Source of the DNA: Polydactylus sextarius
Taxonomy: Eukaryota; Chordata; Actinopteri; Polynemidae
Reading direction: 5' to 3'
Length of the DNA stretch: 64,000 nt
NCBI GenBank assembly: GCA_016801845.1
Contig: CM028927.1
Coordinates: 3,152,001-3,216,000 of the forward strand
Shown piece after piece: positions 11,194 through 23,070 of the stretch. Position 1 is the first letter of the stretch; the number at the start of each line of letters is the position of its first letter. Below the pieces are notes generated by a model. It saw only the letters and a program-made list of their open reading frames with translations. It did not search any database and was not told the origin of the DNA. The position numbers and the translations under genes were made by a program.

Positions 11194-13809
11194 CTAATGT
11201 CCTGTGGAGTTGTTTGTGTGGAACATGGCTTTTACTTTCAGTGTGTTCTCTACTGCTGGAGATGCCAAAATCATTTGCCACCTGCTGGCACTCCGCACAT
11301 TTGGATCAGGATATTGAGTTTATTTTTTCAAGAAAATGCATTATAATGATCTCAGTATTGAGCCAAATATGTATGACTCACTTTGTTAGTAAGTATTCCC
11401 CTCACTGTGCCACTTAGGACCTGTTTTCCACTTGTCTGCACAATTGCAGACAAAAAGCAATTCATTTCATCGGATCCCCTCAATCCATGATGGTGAAGCA
11501 GATTCACCCAGAGCTTTCATGTATGGTTTTGCCATAATAACTTAATCTGTGCTGCCAATTTAAAACTGTCTTAACATTGTTGACAGCAAAGGACCAAAAT
11601 TTGCATTAGCTGCACTTCATCGCATGAAGTACTTTTGTACAAGCCTCCTCTCTTAACTCTCAAACTGCACCACGGTACTGTAATGATTTGCACAGGAGTT
11701 AAACAGGAGTTAATGACACTAAAACATCTCTTCGGCAAAGTCTATTGAACACTGAGCTAGCTGGCTCTCACACTGATAGTTAATGATGTTTCTAATTTAC
11801 TAACTGGTGATGTATCTAAGGATGTTGACTTTCTAGTTAGAACTGAAAAAAACTCTTATATTGGAAGTGAAACATCTTAAAGTCCAGCAGCAGATTCATA
11901 AGCTTCCTTATTTACTAACTAAGACTAAGCAGTCTGCACTAAATAGCAGGTAACTTGGCTAGATTTTCTGGTTTTTGTGGCTAGTTACCAGCTAGTTAAC
12001 ATGTAAATGGTCGGCCAAAGTACATCCCAAACTACATATCTGCAGCAATACACCACACATATTTCATGATGATGAGTCTATGAACTTTGCAGTTCCATTT
12101 TATTTGAGCTCTTCTCTGAGATGCTTGATAAATATGGAGCTGATGTAGTGAAACTGAGAGGGATATTAGGTAAAATCATTGCGAACTATCTCTGACATAA
12201 TTCCTGAACATGTTGTTTTTTTTTTTTTTGTTTTGCCTCCAGTCCACTGTCACTGAATCTATTTACAGTTCCTGCTGTGTCATGGTATGCATACTGGCTT
12301 TGATCTCATCTCTGCTTTGTGGCATCCTAACAGCTTTTTCTAGGACAGCCTGTGCAGGAACTCCAGGTGAGCATCTGACTATGGATGAAAGAGGTCAGAA
12401 AGACTGCTGCAGTCGGTTTTTTAGAGGAAGTACCCAGGGGAGAAAGTGATGTCTAGAGGCAGAAAGGCTCAACAGCTCAGTGGTAGGGGGAAGGAAGATC
12501 TGCTGCTGGAGGGAAACCATGACAGGCTGGCAGGGACAGCGAGAGGGGGCAGCGTGAAAAGGGAGAGGAGATGAAAAGAGATGAGAAGCAAGGTACTTAC
12601 TTCCCTGTTTATCCGAATCTAAGAGGTGCCAAAAGGTTGAAAACAGGGGGGCGGAAAAAGGAGAGAGAGAAAGAGGGGAAGTGGGGGAGGAAACAACAGC
12701 TAGTTATTGTGATTAAAGACCAGGAAAAGAGGGTAATGAAATGGTTAAAAAGCAGCTTATCAGCAAGACCTGTGGAAAGAATAACATTCAGAAACCTTAA
12801 ATTCCCACATTTTTCCAATAAAGGCCACTGTATTTAATATATTAATTACAGTTGTTCCTTATGTAAGTTTTTTCCACTGTTTAAAGTGAAGAGGCAGAGT
12901 GTCAAGGAGCTGTGACAGGAAGTGATAACGTATACTTATCCCTTGTGTTAAGAGATGACACTTTAGTAATGTAACTTAATGAAAACATGGCATATGTAGG
13001 CATGTGTGGTGATACTGCCAAAGGAAATGCATAATTTAATTCAATATGTTCTTTTAATTGTTTATGGTATGTCTCTTGTGTTTTCTGTTTGTCCTGCAGC
13101 AGCTGATTAGCTCTTGTACATGATGGTGGGTGGATGCTACATCAGATTAATGCAGCTGACCAGAATACATGTCCAATCCCAGACATGAGAAGTGTTGCAT
13201 TTAATTGGCCTGACATTATAAATTTAAAAGCTGCAGCCAGCTGCTGGTGGGAAAAATATCCAAAACTACGACATTAACCTTTAGCACCTCACAGACGCAC
13301 CATGTTGTCCATCTTGAGAATGCTGCTTTAAAATAAACACTTTGCAAAGTTTATTTCTAGTATTTTAAGCTGGTAACAGGACACCTTTGATTCAGAGTGA
13401 GGCTAAACTCCTGATTTTCAACGCTATTTACATTGTTCAACATGAGATAATAATAATAATAACAGCAAGAGCAATGTATCAAGTGGATGTCCATCTGCAG
13501 TATTGGCCCCAAGGAGGGACGGAACTATAAATGATGACTTTGTTTGTCAATGAGACAAATACATATGCCATTCAGGTGAAGGAAAAGTGTGACGTGGCAC
13601 TCTGTTTATACCCCTGCAGAACATGATGCATGAAAATATTTCTCAACCAATCCTTTATTAGTTAACCAAAAAAATCAAGTATGTACACACAATACAAAGA
13701 AAAGTTATTTTAAAATGCAGGTGCTCACATCTTTTGGTCCCTGAAAAAAAATGCAGTGGCAGAGGAAAGAATTCTAGAGAAAATGTAGGGTGCTAAAGGT
13801 TAAGTAGTG

Positions 13810-14700
13810 CCGTATTTTCCATTTTCTACCACTTTCTATGGCAGCAGGTTCAGTTATGTAATCCAGACATCCTTCGCAAAGTGTTCCCAAGCCAGATCGG
13901 AAATGTACTGTTTCCAGTATATAGCATTCTGGGTCTGCACTGAGGCCTCCCACCAGTTGGATGTGCCTGGAAAACCACCAACAGGGACACCAAGGAGGAA
14001 CCCTGATCAGATGCCTGAACCACCTCAACTGGTTCCTGTCGCCATAGACTCTACTCAGGTCTCCTCACTCTATCCATAAAGGTGAGCAGAGACAACTTGG
14101 GGAGTCATTTCCATTGATTTCAGTCACTTGTATTTGCAAGTCTCATTCTTTCAGTCACCACCTAAAACTGAGTAATGATGGACCACAGACTGACTGGTAA
14201 GTCAAAAGCTGTCCTTTCTGGCTCAGCTCCCTCTTCACCAGACAGTTTGGTATAAAGCCAACAGTATTGTTGATGCTGCAGTAGTCTGTCTGTCAGGCAC
14301 AACCTCCACAAAATCCTGAAATACTTGAACTCACTTCATTTGAGACAACAACTTGCCCACAAACTGAAGCAATCCTCCATTTTCCAGCAGAGATCATAGT
14401 CTCAGACTATGATCTCTGCTGACTCTGATCCCAGAGACTTCACACACAGCTGCAAACTGCCTCAGTGTGTGCTGGAGGTCAGAGTCTGATGGAACTAATA
14501 GAACCACATCATCTGCATAAAGCAGTGATCAAACAGGGTCAATGACAAGGGATGAATACCAGCTGGAAACACATTTGACTTCCTGCCTACCCCTTTGGGA
14601 TCTAGTCACAAGCGTTCACCAAGTCTACAAGTCCACTTCTAAACTGGGTTTCAGCCAAGAGCAACCATTAACACCCCTCCTTATTCTCGTGTTGTCTTAT
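13810..14700 (-). pseudogene. decayed LINE (reverse transcriptase C-terminal part), antisense to the window
   Basis: On the minus strand, the same orientation as ptpru, it reads LLYADDVVLL around 14500-14525, with the reverse-transcriptase YADD at 14508-14519. It is followed by SDSDLQHTLRQFAAVCE, close to the DLQxALGRFAAECE stretch of a non-LTR retrotransposon widespread in teleosts. Further on come recognisable remnants such as the MRWFRHLIRVPP segment. Stops and small deletions break the frame. A perfect 17-bp inverted repeat interrupts it at 14386-14420. The family name cannot be fixed from sequence alone. Confidence 0.8.
14386..14420. repeat. perfect 17-bp inverted repeat, 1-nt spacer
   Basis: Left arm 14386-14402 (AGCAGAGATCATAGTCT), spacer C at 14403, right arm 14404-14420 is its exact reverse complement. 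It lies inside the LINE relic just past the SGIRVS-like stretch. Confidence 0.95.
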
Positions 14701-15962
14701 GCCAAGCAGTTTATTTCTGCTTTCAATAGAATGTAAGAGATGTCACTTCCTCAGCATGTGCTTTGCAAAAAACAAGGAATCTGCTGTGGAGGACATCGAA
14801 CAGCAAAGACAAAAGCCTTTAAGAAGTGAGTGGGGATGTTGTTACATTTGAGTTATATCTGTAGGCTATAGATGGAAACAAAAGAAACATTGAAAAATTT
14901 GACATGAAACACCATGTCTTACTAGCTGTGCAAAAGATAGATTATGTAAACCAGCATGCGAATGAGAGCAGGGGCGGTAAAACTTTCAGTTTAACCTTTG
15001 AAAAAAATCAGTGATCCATTTATTCCAACCTTGAACTCATCCATGAATCATCTGGAATCGTTTCACTGCTGCGTTGTGAGCCAGGGTTCTTGGCATGACA
15101 TGCAGGCAGTGCTGTAGATGGCACAGTTAATGACACATAGGTCCTTGGAGCGTTCATAATGGAGCACTGGTAGAGCACTAAAGGGGAAGTGGCCACGCAC
15201 AATGCTGTGAGCTTTGGCGGCCTGCTTTAACTGATGCCACCCACATACACTGAGTCAGACATCCACTACTGATCTAACCCCTGTTGACCACTTTACATTT
15301 TCTTTTGTTCAGCAAACAATACCAGAGACAAATAATGTCATACAGCATTCAGAGACCACATCAACTCACAGTGAGACCTGAGATACAAACTTCAAAAGCT
15401 GTGCCAAACACAGACACAAGTCTATTGAGTGTTTGTCAAAGTCAAATGACCCTTTGCAGCCTCAGCTGTACTGAAGCAAAAAGTGACTGCCTTATGGATA
15501 GTGTTGGTCTATCTAAGATCTGGCAGGAAGAGGAACTGCTGCTTGGCCTTGAGAGGCTCCCTCAGATGCTTACTCACAATGAGCTGTAAGTGAGATCAAA
15601 ATAATCAAAAGTATTGGCTGTGATAGAGTGGGTGTGCTGTGACTGTTGCTGTACAGAAGAATCTGGGTGAGTCAAGAGGTCCAGAGCTCCAAGCTTACAG
15701 GCTGTTCTTGGATCTTTATGATCTCATCATAAAGATGTATGTATGTATATATGTGGTAAAACGCATACATATGATGTAATGTGGTGGGCGCAGTCACTAA
15801 TTAGTCAATTAATTCATGGAGATGTTCACTGCTCAAGTAACTGGTAAACCACAACAATAAAAGATGATTATTAGAAGCTCTGAGGTTGGAGCTGTGGGGT
15901 TAAAGAGACAGGCGAAGTGAAAGTGGAGAGGAAAAGGAAGGAAACAACTGCAGGTAACTTAC

Positions 15963-16039
15963 GTCTATATAGTTGGCATTGACATAGTCAGAACTGGGGT
16001 CTGCAAGCAGAGAGTGAAGTTTAACCCGATGACGATCAT
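15963..16039 (-). CDS. ptpru: ptpru exon: D1 domain, DYVNANYID segment
   Basis: 77 nt, phase 1 in and phase 0 out (codons 770-795). It encodes DRHRVKLHSLLADPSSDYVN then ANYID, the conserved phosphatase motif usually written DYINANYID, with Ile to Val here. The acceptor is GTGCATTTCAG and the donor GTAAGT. The 6.5-kb intron that follows carries a decayed LINE. Confidence 0.94.
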
Positions 16040-17024
16040 CTGAAATGCACCAAAAACAAGATTTTACTTATTAATTCACATTAAAATCTGGGTGTCATTC
16101 TTATTATTTTAGTTATTATTTCTATCCTGTGTGAATATCAGTCTGACCAGGAAATGAAACAGGATCAGAAAGATAATTTTAGTTACAACATTAGTAACAA
16201 CATTTAGGACATAGAGTCTTAACATCCAAATAAAAATACCCTGTTGGCTTGTTTACAAACTATAACATCATCTGATTTCTGGTGTTCCTTAAAAGTGACT
16301 TTTGATGTGAACACATTATTTTATTGTTAGTACGGTATGCTAGTATTGTTGCTGTTGTGTTTACCCAAATGATGATATGACTGCAAAGTGTTTTACTTTT
16401 GCAGATTTAAAGTTGATAATAGCTGAGAATAACATATGACTTTTACTTTCTTTCCAGAAGTATGCAGAGTTGTTGTGTCAGTCAGCGTTCAACCAATCCG
16501 AGGGATAGTCTTTGTTAAAGCTGAAGGCCATTATGTTCTCAACTCATCAAAACAATGGCCAAATAAGTTTTAGTAAAGAAAAAGAAAGCTGCCACACAGT
16601 TAAAATGCCACTAGACTTGAATAGATCTTAACCTTCAGTGTCTCACAAGTGTGTACACAGTATTTCTATAATGAACACTAAAATGAAGATACAGAGTATA
16701 CCTCTATCAAGGTTCCAAAACATTTAGAATAACTGCTCAACAATCAAACCTTCACCACATTACAAGGATGTTTTTTTTAATTAACAACTAGTCATCTGAG
16801 AGTAAAAATAATTATGGAATGTCTTTGGATGACTCTATGGATACAGGCAGCACTGTTGTTAAATGGTACTTTAGTGTGTAAGTATAAAGATCTATTAATG
16901 CTGAGGTGTACTATGGCCTACAATAAAAGATGGACTGGAAAAGAGCCAAGTAATAACGGCTTTAACATTTCTTCTTTATAATTTGCTGCTTAAGGCCTGA
17001 AGGCTTAAGTACACAAATACTTAC
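16040..17024. other. ptpru intron inside the start of D1
   Basis: 985 nt, AT-rich. I see nothing in it beyond intronic sequence. Confidence 0.8.
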
Positions 17025-17097
17025 GGCTGAGCAAACTGTCATGTCTTCCTTTGGTCTTGTCCTTCTTCTTTGTGACGTCCCAGCCATCGAAAAAACT
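17025..17097 (-). CDS. ptpru: ptpru exon: start of D1 phosphatase domain, KNRY motif absent
   Basis: 73 nt, phase 0 in and phase 1 out (codons 746-769 plus one base). It encodes SFFDGWDVTKKKDKTKGRHD then SLLS. Active relatives have a KNRY phosphotyrosine-recognition loop here; this exon instead runs KGRHDSLLS into HDRHRV of the next exon. Human PTPRU also lacks KNRY at this point. The acceptor is CTTTGCAG and the donor GTAAGT. Confidence 0.93.
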
Positions 17098-20000
17098 CTG
17101 CAAAGTCAGAGATCACGAATTAATTGGTAATCTCTTCAGTGTTATCCTACAGTTATCTAAGTAACTTCACTATTACAGCATCTTGCCAAGTCATCAGCAG
17201 GCATCTGTCTCAACACAGAGTGGAGAGACTGAGGCTGAAAGATGGCTGTGGCCTTGAGAGGGAGGAGGCGACCCGCTGCAGTCATTCTCATTCTAGACGC
17301 AGTGTGAATCTTGCTGCTTGAAGAAGCCATTGCTCCATAATAACTCAGTGTTAAACTGCTAAATTTGTGACAGCTGTTTATGACACCCATCTACTAAATC
17401 TGCTGGAGTTGTGAGATGTGTCATTGAATCTAAATCAATACTATAAGTGAGGGGAGGACATGAAGAAAAAAAAAAAAGACATGAGAGCTTGCATGGCCTG
17501 GCTCGGATTGTGTCATATTCTGTTGCACTTTAAGCACCAGTTTGACCTCCCTCACTGGACTCTAGTACTGAGGCATACTGTCTCTCATCTGCAGCCAGGC
17601 AGTCCCTCCTGTGTGAGAGGGGGGTACAAAGTGGAATCACCTGAGGCCTGGACTGACTTGGAAAAAACAAACAGGAAAGGGGTTACATCTGTTACTGGAT
17701 CAAATACAAAAAAAAAAAAAAAACAGAAGTGATCCTGTGCAACACAACTGCCTTTGTCCAGTGTCACATCAACGCTGTGCTGCTCATCTTCACTGATGAT
17801 TTATTCTGATTCATTCTTCCTCTTACCTCATTGGCTACATTCATGATGTTCAAATATTAAATCTACTAAAAACTTAAGCTTAAATATTTCTCAACAAATA
17901 GTCATGAATAAAATGGACCAATCACAGCTAAAAATAATTCCATATTGAGAATTTAAACTCAGCTATTCTGCTTTATCAGAGCTGATCAGATTTGACTGAC
18001 AGTGTTCAGGTTACATATGCAAACAACCCAAAATCATTATCTAGATTCAGTATCGATATTCATATTAAGTTTTGTTTATACTGCGAACGTCTGATGGGCG
18101 CGTTTGTCCACCCATACAACAGACAGTGTCCTATGTGCGCAGACATGGTTATGAACACAAGTACATAATCTACATAATGCCAAGGCACACAGACCATCAC
18201 AGGTGATGCTGATGCAGGAAGAATTAATTAGAATATCTTTCCATGAGAGAACATAACATCCCGTTTGTCCTAGAGAGCTTCTCTCGTTCCAAACCAGCAA
18301 GAACAGCTCAAAACAACACAATAGATTTCTAGGGCCTTTTAGATCTCTTTGATATGATAGGATATGATATGATATGGTATGAAATAAAAGGGAAATGTGG
18401 AGGAAAACATTACACATATTGTATGCTGGTATCAGTCCCATGTTGTCTGATAACTCACAAAAAGTTTCTGTGTATTTTAGTCTCTCCCTCAGCGTTCAGT
18501 TTTTCGGTGCCTCGGAAAAATCTGACTTGTGTAAAGGCAAACTGTTATCAAGCTCTGTAACCTGTTGACCCCAGTACTTTGGCTGCCCGAGACAGCTCTG
18601 TATTCGTACCTCTGTTGTGAGCACACAGTATCTCAACTCTACATGTCAGGAGGACAGAACAAGATAAGACGGCTACTATTCTGTTTTTGTACCAACTGTA
18701 TTTAATAATGGATTAACCACAGTTACACCTTGTAAGTAGAAAACACTGACGCCTCCTGAGTTCAGGGCTCATTTGTGTGTCCCACCACTGGACTCTGGGA
18801 CTGAGTCTGTTTGCAAATACTTAAGATTAAAGTTGTAGAATGACAACCGCTGAGTCATTTTACAGGAATTGCCATCACAAACTCGGCGTTGTTGGCAGGC
18901 TCCCTCTTTGAGGGGCCATTGGGAGCTCAGCCAGAGACTATAACCTCAGAGTTCCCATCAAAGTGAAGGCCTGATGTCTAAGAACTTTCAGCTTGCTCAC
19001 CACTACCATCCATAGAATCTGGTGAACAGGTAGCAGAACAGGGCAAGTCTGATCGATCTGATCAATTATCTTGACGGTCAGCTTCAAATCTGGAATATAG
19101 ACGCTTCTTCCTCTGTTGGTAACTGTGTCTGAAGCTGGTTTGATGCAGAGCAAATCATGATGCACTGGGTGCATCAGAGCAAAACAACTCTACAGAGTTG
19201 ATGGAACTGAGAGGTGAGTGCGTGGGTTTTCTCCAGGCACTTCTGCTTCCTCCCACAATCCAGAGACATGCAGGTTAGGTCCTCACCCACAGTCAGCTGA
19301 GACTGGCTCCCCCCCCACGACCCTCAAAGGATAAGTGGTATAGATAATAGATGGATGGATGGGTTAGGGTTGGGATTATCTTTTTTTATTCTCAAATAAC
19401 CACTATCTGTCTCGACACAATATTCACTAACCCACTATCTGTCAGCCTCTGTATCATATCACTGTCTTGCAGTGTTGTGGAGGCACTACAGCTCTTCAGG
19501 AGAAAACAGCCCTCCCCCCCATAGGGGGTCTGCATCAGCCGTGGAGGGGGACACGATTCCTGTGTCACTGTGTTTATTCACTGGCTCGGCTTCCAGATGT
19601 TGGCTACCAAGCACAACACACACTGTAGCCTCCCCATACTGAAGGCCTGGCTCACTCACAACCCCCCACAATGCCTTGCAACATGTCTGATCAATGGCAG
19701 CAGCGTGACCCTGTGGGAAATAAGGGTTATGAAGTCTGACAGCAGTGTGCAAGCTGATCCCCTTCATCTTGTTTATTTCTCCAGGCGATGGGGAGCCAGA
19801 CTAAGGAGTGAAAAAGCGACCCATATATTGATTTTGGAGGGGGAAAATTTGTTGGGCCCTCAGGGGATAGCTTAATGAATCGAAAAAGTACATCTGGCTT
19901 CCTGCAGGTGGAGGTGCAAAAAAAAGACTTATCACCACTAGTTGATGCAGAGGACCTGGTAGTGGAGAAAAAGGACGGTTGAAAGGAGGAAAGCCTAATT

Positions 20001-21923
20001 AGCCCACACAACAGCAGAAAGTTCAGTATATCTGCATTATCTCTGTAATGCAGATGAAGTTACACAGCATTTTACAGCTCGCTCATGAATATTTAACTCT
20101 CAATTTAAGCCTTTTCAAAGCAGACAGGAGCTGTCTGCAGTAACACACGGAGCGAGCTCCGTACACACTAACTGTACCTAAAAATACCAAGAATATCTAA
20201 AAGGACACCATCTGTAATATTGTTTCTCTTTTTTTCCCCTGTTGGATTAAAGGGTGTTAGAGAGAGTGTTGTGGAAATAAGAACACAAGTTTGAGCCTCA
20301 TGGTTGCCATGTGTCTAATAGTTGTCAAGCCTGAGTCCTGCACACTTGTTGTGTAATAGTTTACTGAACAAATAATTACACTGCATAAGAGACAATGGGA
20401 ATGAAAATAGTTAACTAATGCTTACATGCTGTCAGCTACGACTGGTCAAACAGATGTTTGGACATATTTCAACTAATATTTTAAATTAAAACAAGCTTCT
20501 GCACAAATGAAGTTACAATGCAGCCAAACATTGGAGGGAACATTTAAATAGACAAATCAAACAGGCTAAAACACAAGAAAAAAAAAAAAAAAAATTCCAA
20601 AAGTTCAGCTCAAGTCAGACTTTATAACAAACATTACACTCACATATGATCTTTGACTATCTTATTTCAAATTAACAGGTGGTGACTGCTCTATATTTGT
20701 CCGCTTTCAGGCTTTCCATTGCATGCCGTAATCAGCCTTTAAGAATTAACTTCCATTCAGCCACAAGCGCATGAGTGAGGTCCAGCACTAATGGTGGTGT
20801 ATAAAACCTGGAGTCAGCTGCAGTCAGCAAACCCATTTATCCCCTCGGGTTGGATGAGGGTGAGTTCTGCAAAATGTTGCACTAATTGAACATAAGTTTG
20901 ATTGTTAATTCAACTGAACTGTGAACAAAGGCTGTGAACTACACTACAGATTAACTTCAGTCAAGTGTAATGAAAACACTGTCACAGACTAATAACTTAC
21001 ACAGGACATCAGTCAGGTAAATTGTAGAAAGTCAGTGCCAACTAGTAGGAATTAAGGCTTAAAGCAGGAAATAATGCAAGATACTACAAGTGTTTGTTTG
21101 TCACTTCATTAATAATACATCTATAACTTATGGATCATTTATGTTGATACTTGTATTGTGGTTGTACCGCACAATACTGTGGTCATAAATAAATAAAGCA
21201 CAATAATATTTTTATAGACCATTAATAAAAGTCTCCTGGTGTAAAGTACAGCACCTGTCAGCACCTAAAAGAGAACGTAACATTAAACCACACTGAGTCA
21301 GTCATAAAAAACTGTACAACACAGTACTGAGTGTCATCAATATTTTACATTATTGTATTAACACATTCACTAGTCTCCATTTCTTTTCCAACTGTCCCAC
21401 CATGACGCCAGATAGTGGTAAAGAGTGATTGTTGATGATTGGCAGCTGTAGTTGCCAATTGCCATTTCCACTCATTTCAAAATGTGGCCATTAGGATGAT
21501 AATATATGCAGAGGATGATATGTTCTAACTGTAACTGTACTGTTCATTGTTTTTGTAGCCTGTTGATCTAAAAGACACATTTAGTTTTGTTTGTGTAACT
21601 GTAGGGATTGGTCATGGTTAATATCGACCAGTTTACTACTGGATCCTTTGTCACTGTCTTTTTTGGACACCTGCTGAAATAAGTGGTGCTGTTGTTTTTT
21701 CTCAGGAAGGACAGTCTCCCTTGCAGTTCAGCTACCTCTGAACTAAGACATACTGTCATTAGAGCAACAGCCTGCTGGGCCCCATGGAGACAAGGCAAGT
21801 TCTTTCACAACAAACTTGGAAAATTAAATCTTTGTGTATCAGGGCATTGTCATGTTGAAACAGTACAGGACTGAACACAAATAGTATTAAAGGGCCAAAC
21901 CTTTCTCTTTACTTTCTCCTTAC
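17098..21923. other. ptpru intron before the D1 domain
   Basis: 4826 nt. It holds a short A run (17708-17721), a GATAT-rich stretch (18350-18375), the (ATGG)-tailed dispersed repeat at 19215-19361 and an A17 run (20578-20594). Open frames around 18076-18441 and 19486-20011 show no recognisable protein. Confidence 0.75.
19215..19361 (+). repeat. dispersed fish repeat with (ATGG)n tail
   Basis: TTTTCTCCAGGCACTTCTG, CTTCCTCCCACAATCCAGAG and ACATGCAGGTTAGG are followed by CAGCTGAGACTGGCTCC, a C run, then GGATAAGTGGTATAGATAAT and a (GATG)n tail. This order matches a very common teleost interspersed repeat of retroposon type. The middle section is deleted relative to the usual form. Confidence 0.7.
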
Positions 21924-22111
21924 CTCATATTCTTGTTTGAACCCGTATCCCTCTGCTGTCTTCATCTGGTTGATGTGCTGCAGGAGGTCAGCGACCCTCA
22001 CAGCGGGGTGAAGTTGGCCTGTGTGATACGGAGAGCTCTTCCTCCGACAGTGACGGTGTGGCGAGCCTCCCAGTAAGCTGCTGGACTCGTTGACGGAGCT
22101 GCGCTGTTCAT
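21924..22111 (-). CDS. ptpru: ptpru exon: juxtamembrane region leading into D1
   Basis: 188 nt, phase 1 in and phase 0 out (codons 683-745). It encodes NESSSLLGGSP, then SPYHTGQLHPAVRVADLLQH and MKTAEGYGFKQEYE. The ADLLQHI and GYGFKxEYE stretches are conserved in all type IIB phosphatases and form the helical wedge before D1. Between SLLGGSP and YHTGQ is a basic run (HRHCRRK). The acceptor is ATGTTCCCAG and the donor GTAAGG. Confidence 0.96.
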
Positions 22112-22464
22112 CTGGGAACATGAACACATAGAGTTCAGGCCACACCACTGGCGTTATGCACCCCGTGACACAGACTCTGCTCTTTGTTATTAATGTAAAG
22201 TTGAGTGAAAAGTCTAGGGGGCAGCTGGAGGAAAGAAAAAAAAAAGTCAGCGTTTCTACTGAGACGTGAGGTCTGACTGACACTGCAGAATATTCAAACA
22301 GACAAGAGACTTGCAAGAGATTTCTCTGTTGAGGGCACCGTATGGTCTGGCGGAACAGATTGGATACATGCTTGGAAGTAAACATGGCTGAAGGTCGGGA
22401 AGAAGGAAGCTTCATCTCACTAGACACTTTCTCAGGAGTACCCATATGTTCCTTGCTGCCTTAC
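22112..22464. other. ptpru intron within the juxtamembrane region
   Basis: 353 nt, the shortest intron here. Long open frames on the minus strand run through it because no stop happens to fall, but the splice phase and conservation place the coding boundaries outside it. Confidence 0.85.
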
Positions 22465-22622
22465 TTCGAGCGTTGCAGCCATGGGCATCCATGAAGGAGT
22501 GGGCCATCCTCTCATCCTGCTGGAGAGTGCTCTGTTCCGTCATGCTGCAGTCTAAAGAGCTCAGCTTCCGACTCTTCTCCTGCCTGTAGGACATGGCTGC
22601 CTTGTTTATGGCCACCTTCTTC
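22465..22622 (-). CDS. ptpru: ptpru exon: juxtamembrane region
   Basis: 158 nt with the TAG acceptor, phase 2 in and phase 1 out (codons 630-682 plus one base). It encodes KKVAINKAAMSYRQEK, then MTEQSTLQQDERMAHSFMDA and HGCNAR, aligning with human KPVNMTKATVNYRQEK and FTDQSTLQEDERL. The acceptor reads CAGTAG, a tandem NAGNAG site. Using the upstream CAG would start the exon at 22625 and insert one Arg after the Pro. The TAG start is given because it keeps the human length. A long CT-rich tract precedes it on the minus strand. The donor is GTAAGG. Confidence 0.92.
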
Positions 22623-22628
22623 CTACTG
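22623..22628 (-). promoter_or_regulatory. ptpru: tandem NAGNAG splice acceptor
   Basis: Read on the minus strand the site is CAGTAG directly before GAAGAAG. Both AGs are preceded by a suitable base and both keep the frame: CAG gives Pro-Arg-Lys-Lys and TAG gives Pro-Lys-Lys. Confidence 0.8.
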
Positions 22629-23040
22629 TAGAGATGCAGGCACAGAAAAGCAGCAGAGAGAGGGAGGGAGAGAGAGAGGGAGACGGGGCAGGGAGTAATA
22701 ATAGACAGAGGACAGCAAGAATGAGAGAAAGACAGGCAAAGAGATAAGGAAGAAAGGAAAGTAGGACGGGTGAGAAGATGAGAAATTGGACTGAGAGGAA
22801 ATATAAGGGCTACGAGATTGAAACTGGACGAGGGGGAAAGTGAGATTTGGTGATAACAAGAGTGTTGAGGGTGGATGTGGAGTTGTGTCGGGGCAAAAGG
22901 AGAGGGGGGGTACACTGGAGGATGGGCTGGAGATTGCAATGCTTATTTCCACTTTAGTAATCCTAGGGACTACGAAGGGCAAGCAAGGGGAAGATGGCGT
23001 CAGGGTGTCAGGGTGGAAGATGGAGAAAGGAGTAACTTAC
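22629..23040. other. ptpru intron between the two juxtamembrane exons
   Basis: About 410 nt, strongly purine-rich on the plus strand (GGGAGGGAGAGAGAGA near 22660-22690), giving a very long pyrimidine tract ahead of the NAGNAG acceptor on the coding strand. The long low-complexity frames here are not genes. Confidence 0.85.
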
Positions 23041-23070
23041 GGGTAGTAAGGGTAAGAATAGAAGTCCCTT
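23041..23070 (-). CDS. ptpru: ptpru 30-nt microexon: juxtamembrane tyrosine-rich decapeptide
   Basis: 30 nt, phase 2 in and phase 2 out, so it can be skipped without a frameshift. Joined to its neighbours it gives GRDFYSYPYYP. Four tyrosines fall within nine residues just inside the membrane. Human PTPRU has GRDHYAYSYYP in this position. The acceptor is TGCTAATCAG and the donor GTAAGT. The symmetric phase and small size make it a candidate cassette exon, but skipping is not shown by the sequence. Confidence 0.9.

Larger units (their letters stand above)
9464..15962. other. ptpru intron between the DYVNANYID and FIATQ exons
   Basis: 6499 nt. It holds a 27-nt A run (11167-11193), a GA-rich stretch near 12540-12680 and an antisense LINE relic (13810-14700). 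A 101-codon plus-strand frame at 15284-15589 has no recognisable motif. Otherwise nothing noted. Confidence 0.8.

Noticed and set aside
15284..15589. 101-codon plus-strand open frame
   Set aside because: No motif, no splice partners and no similarity I recognise; expected by chance at this length in 64 kb.
18076..18441. 121-codon minus-strand frame
   Set aside because: Composition and lack of motifs suggest chance; it has no phase-compatible link to ptpru.
22412..22982. Long minus-strand open frames rich in Ser/Pro/Leu overlapping ptpru exons
   Set aside because: Only the 22465-22622 part matches PTPRU; the rest is a pyrimidine-rich intron read through without stops.
23041..23070. Apparent frameshift between the 30-nt microexon and the next exon
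   Set aside because: Rechecking the donor (ACTACCC followed by GTAAGT) shows the exon ends in phase 2, and the TAG or CAG acceptor restores the frame exactly.
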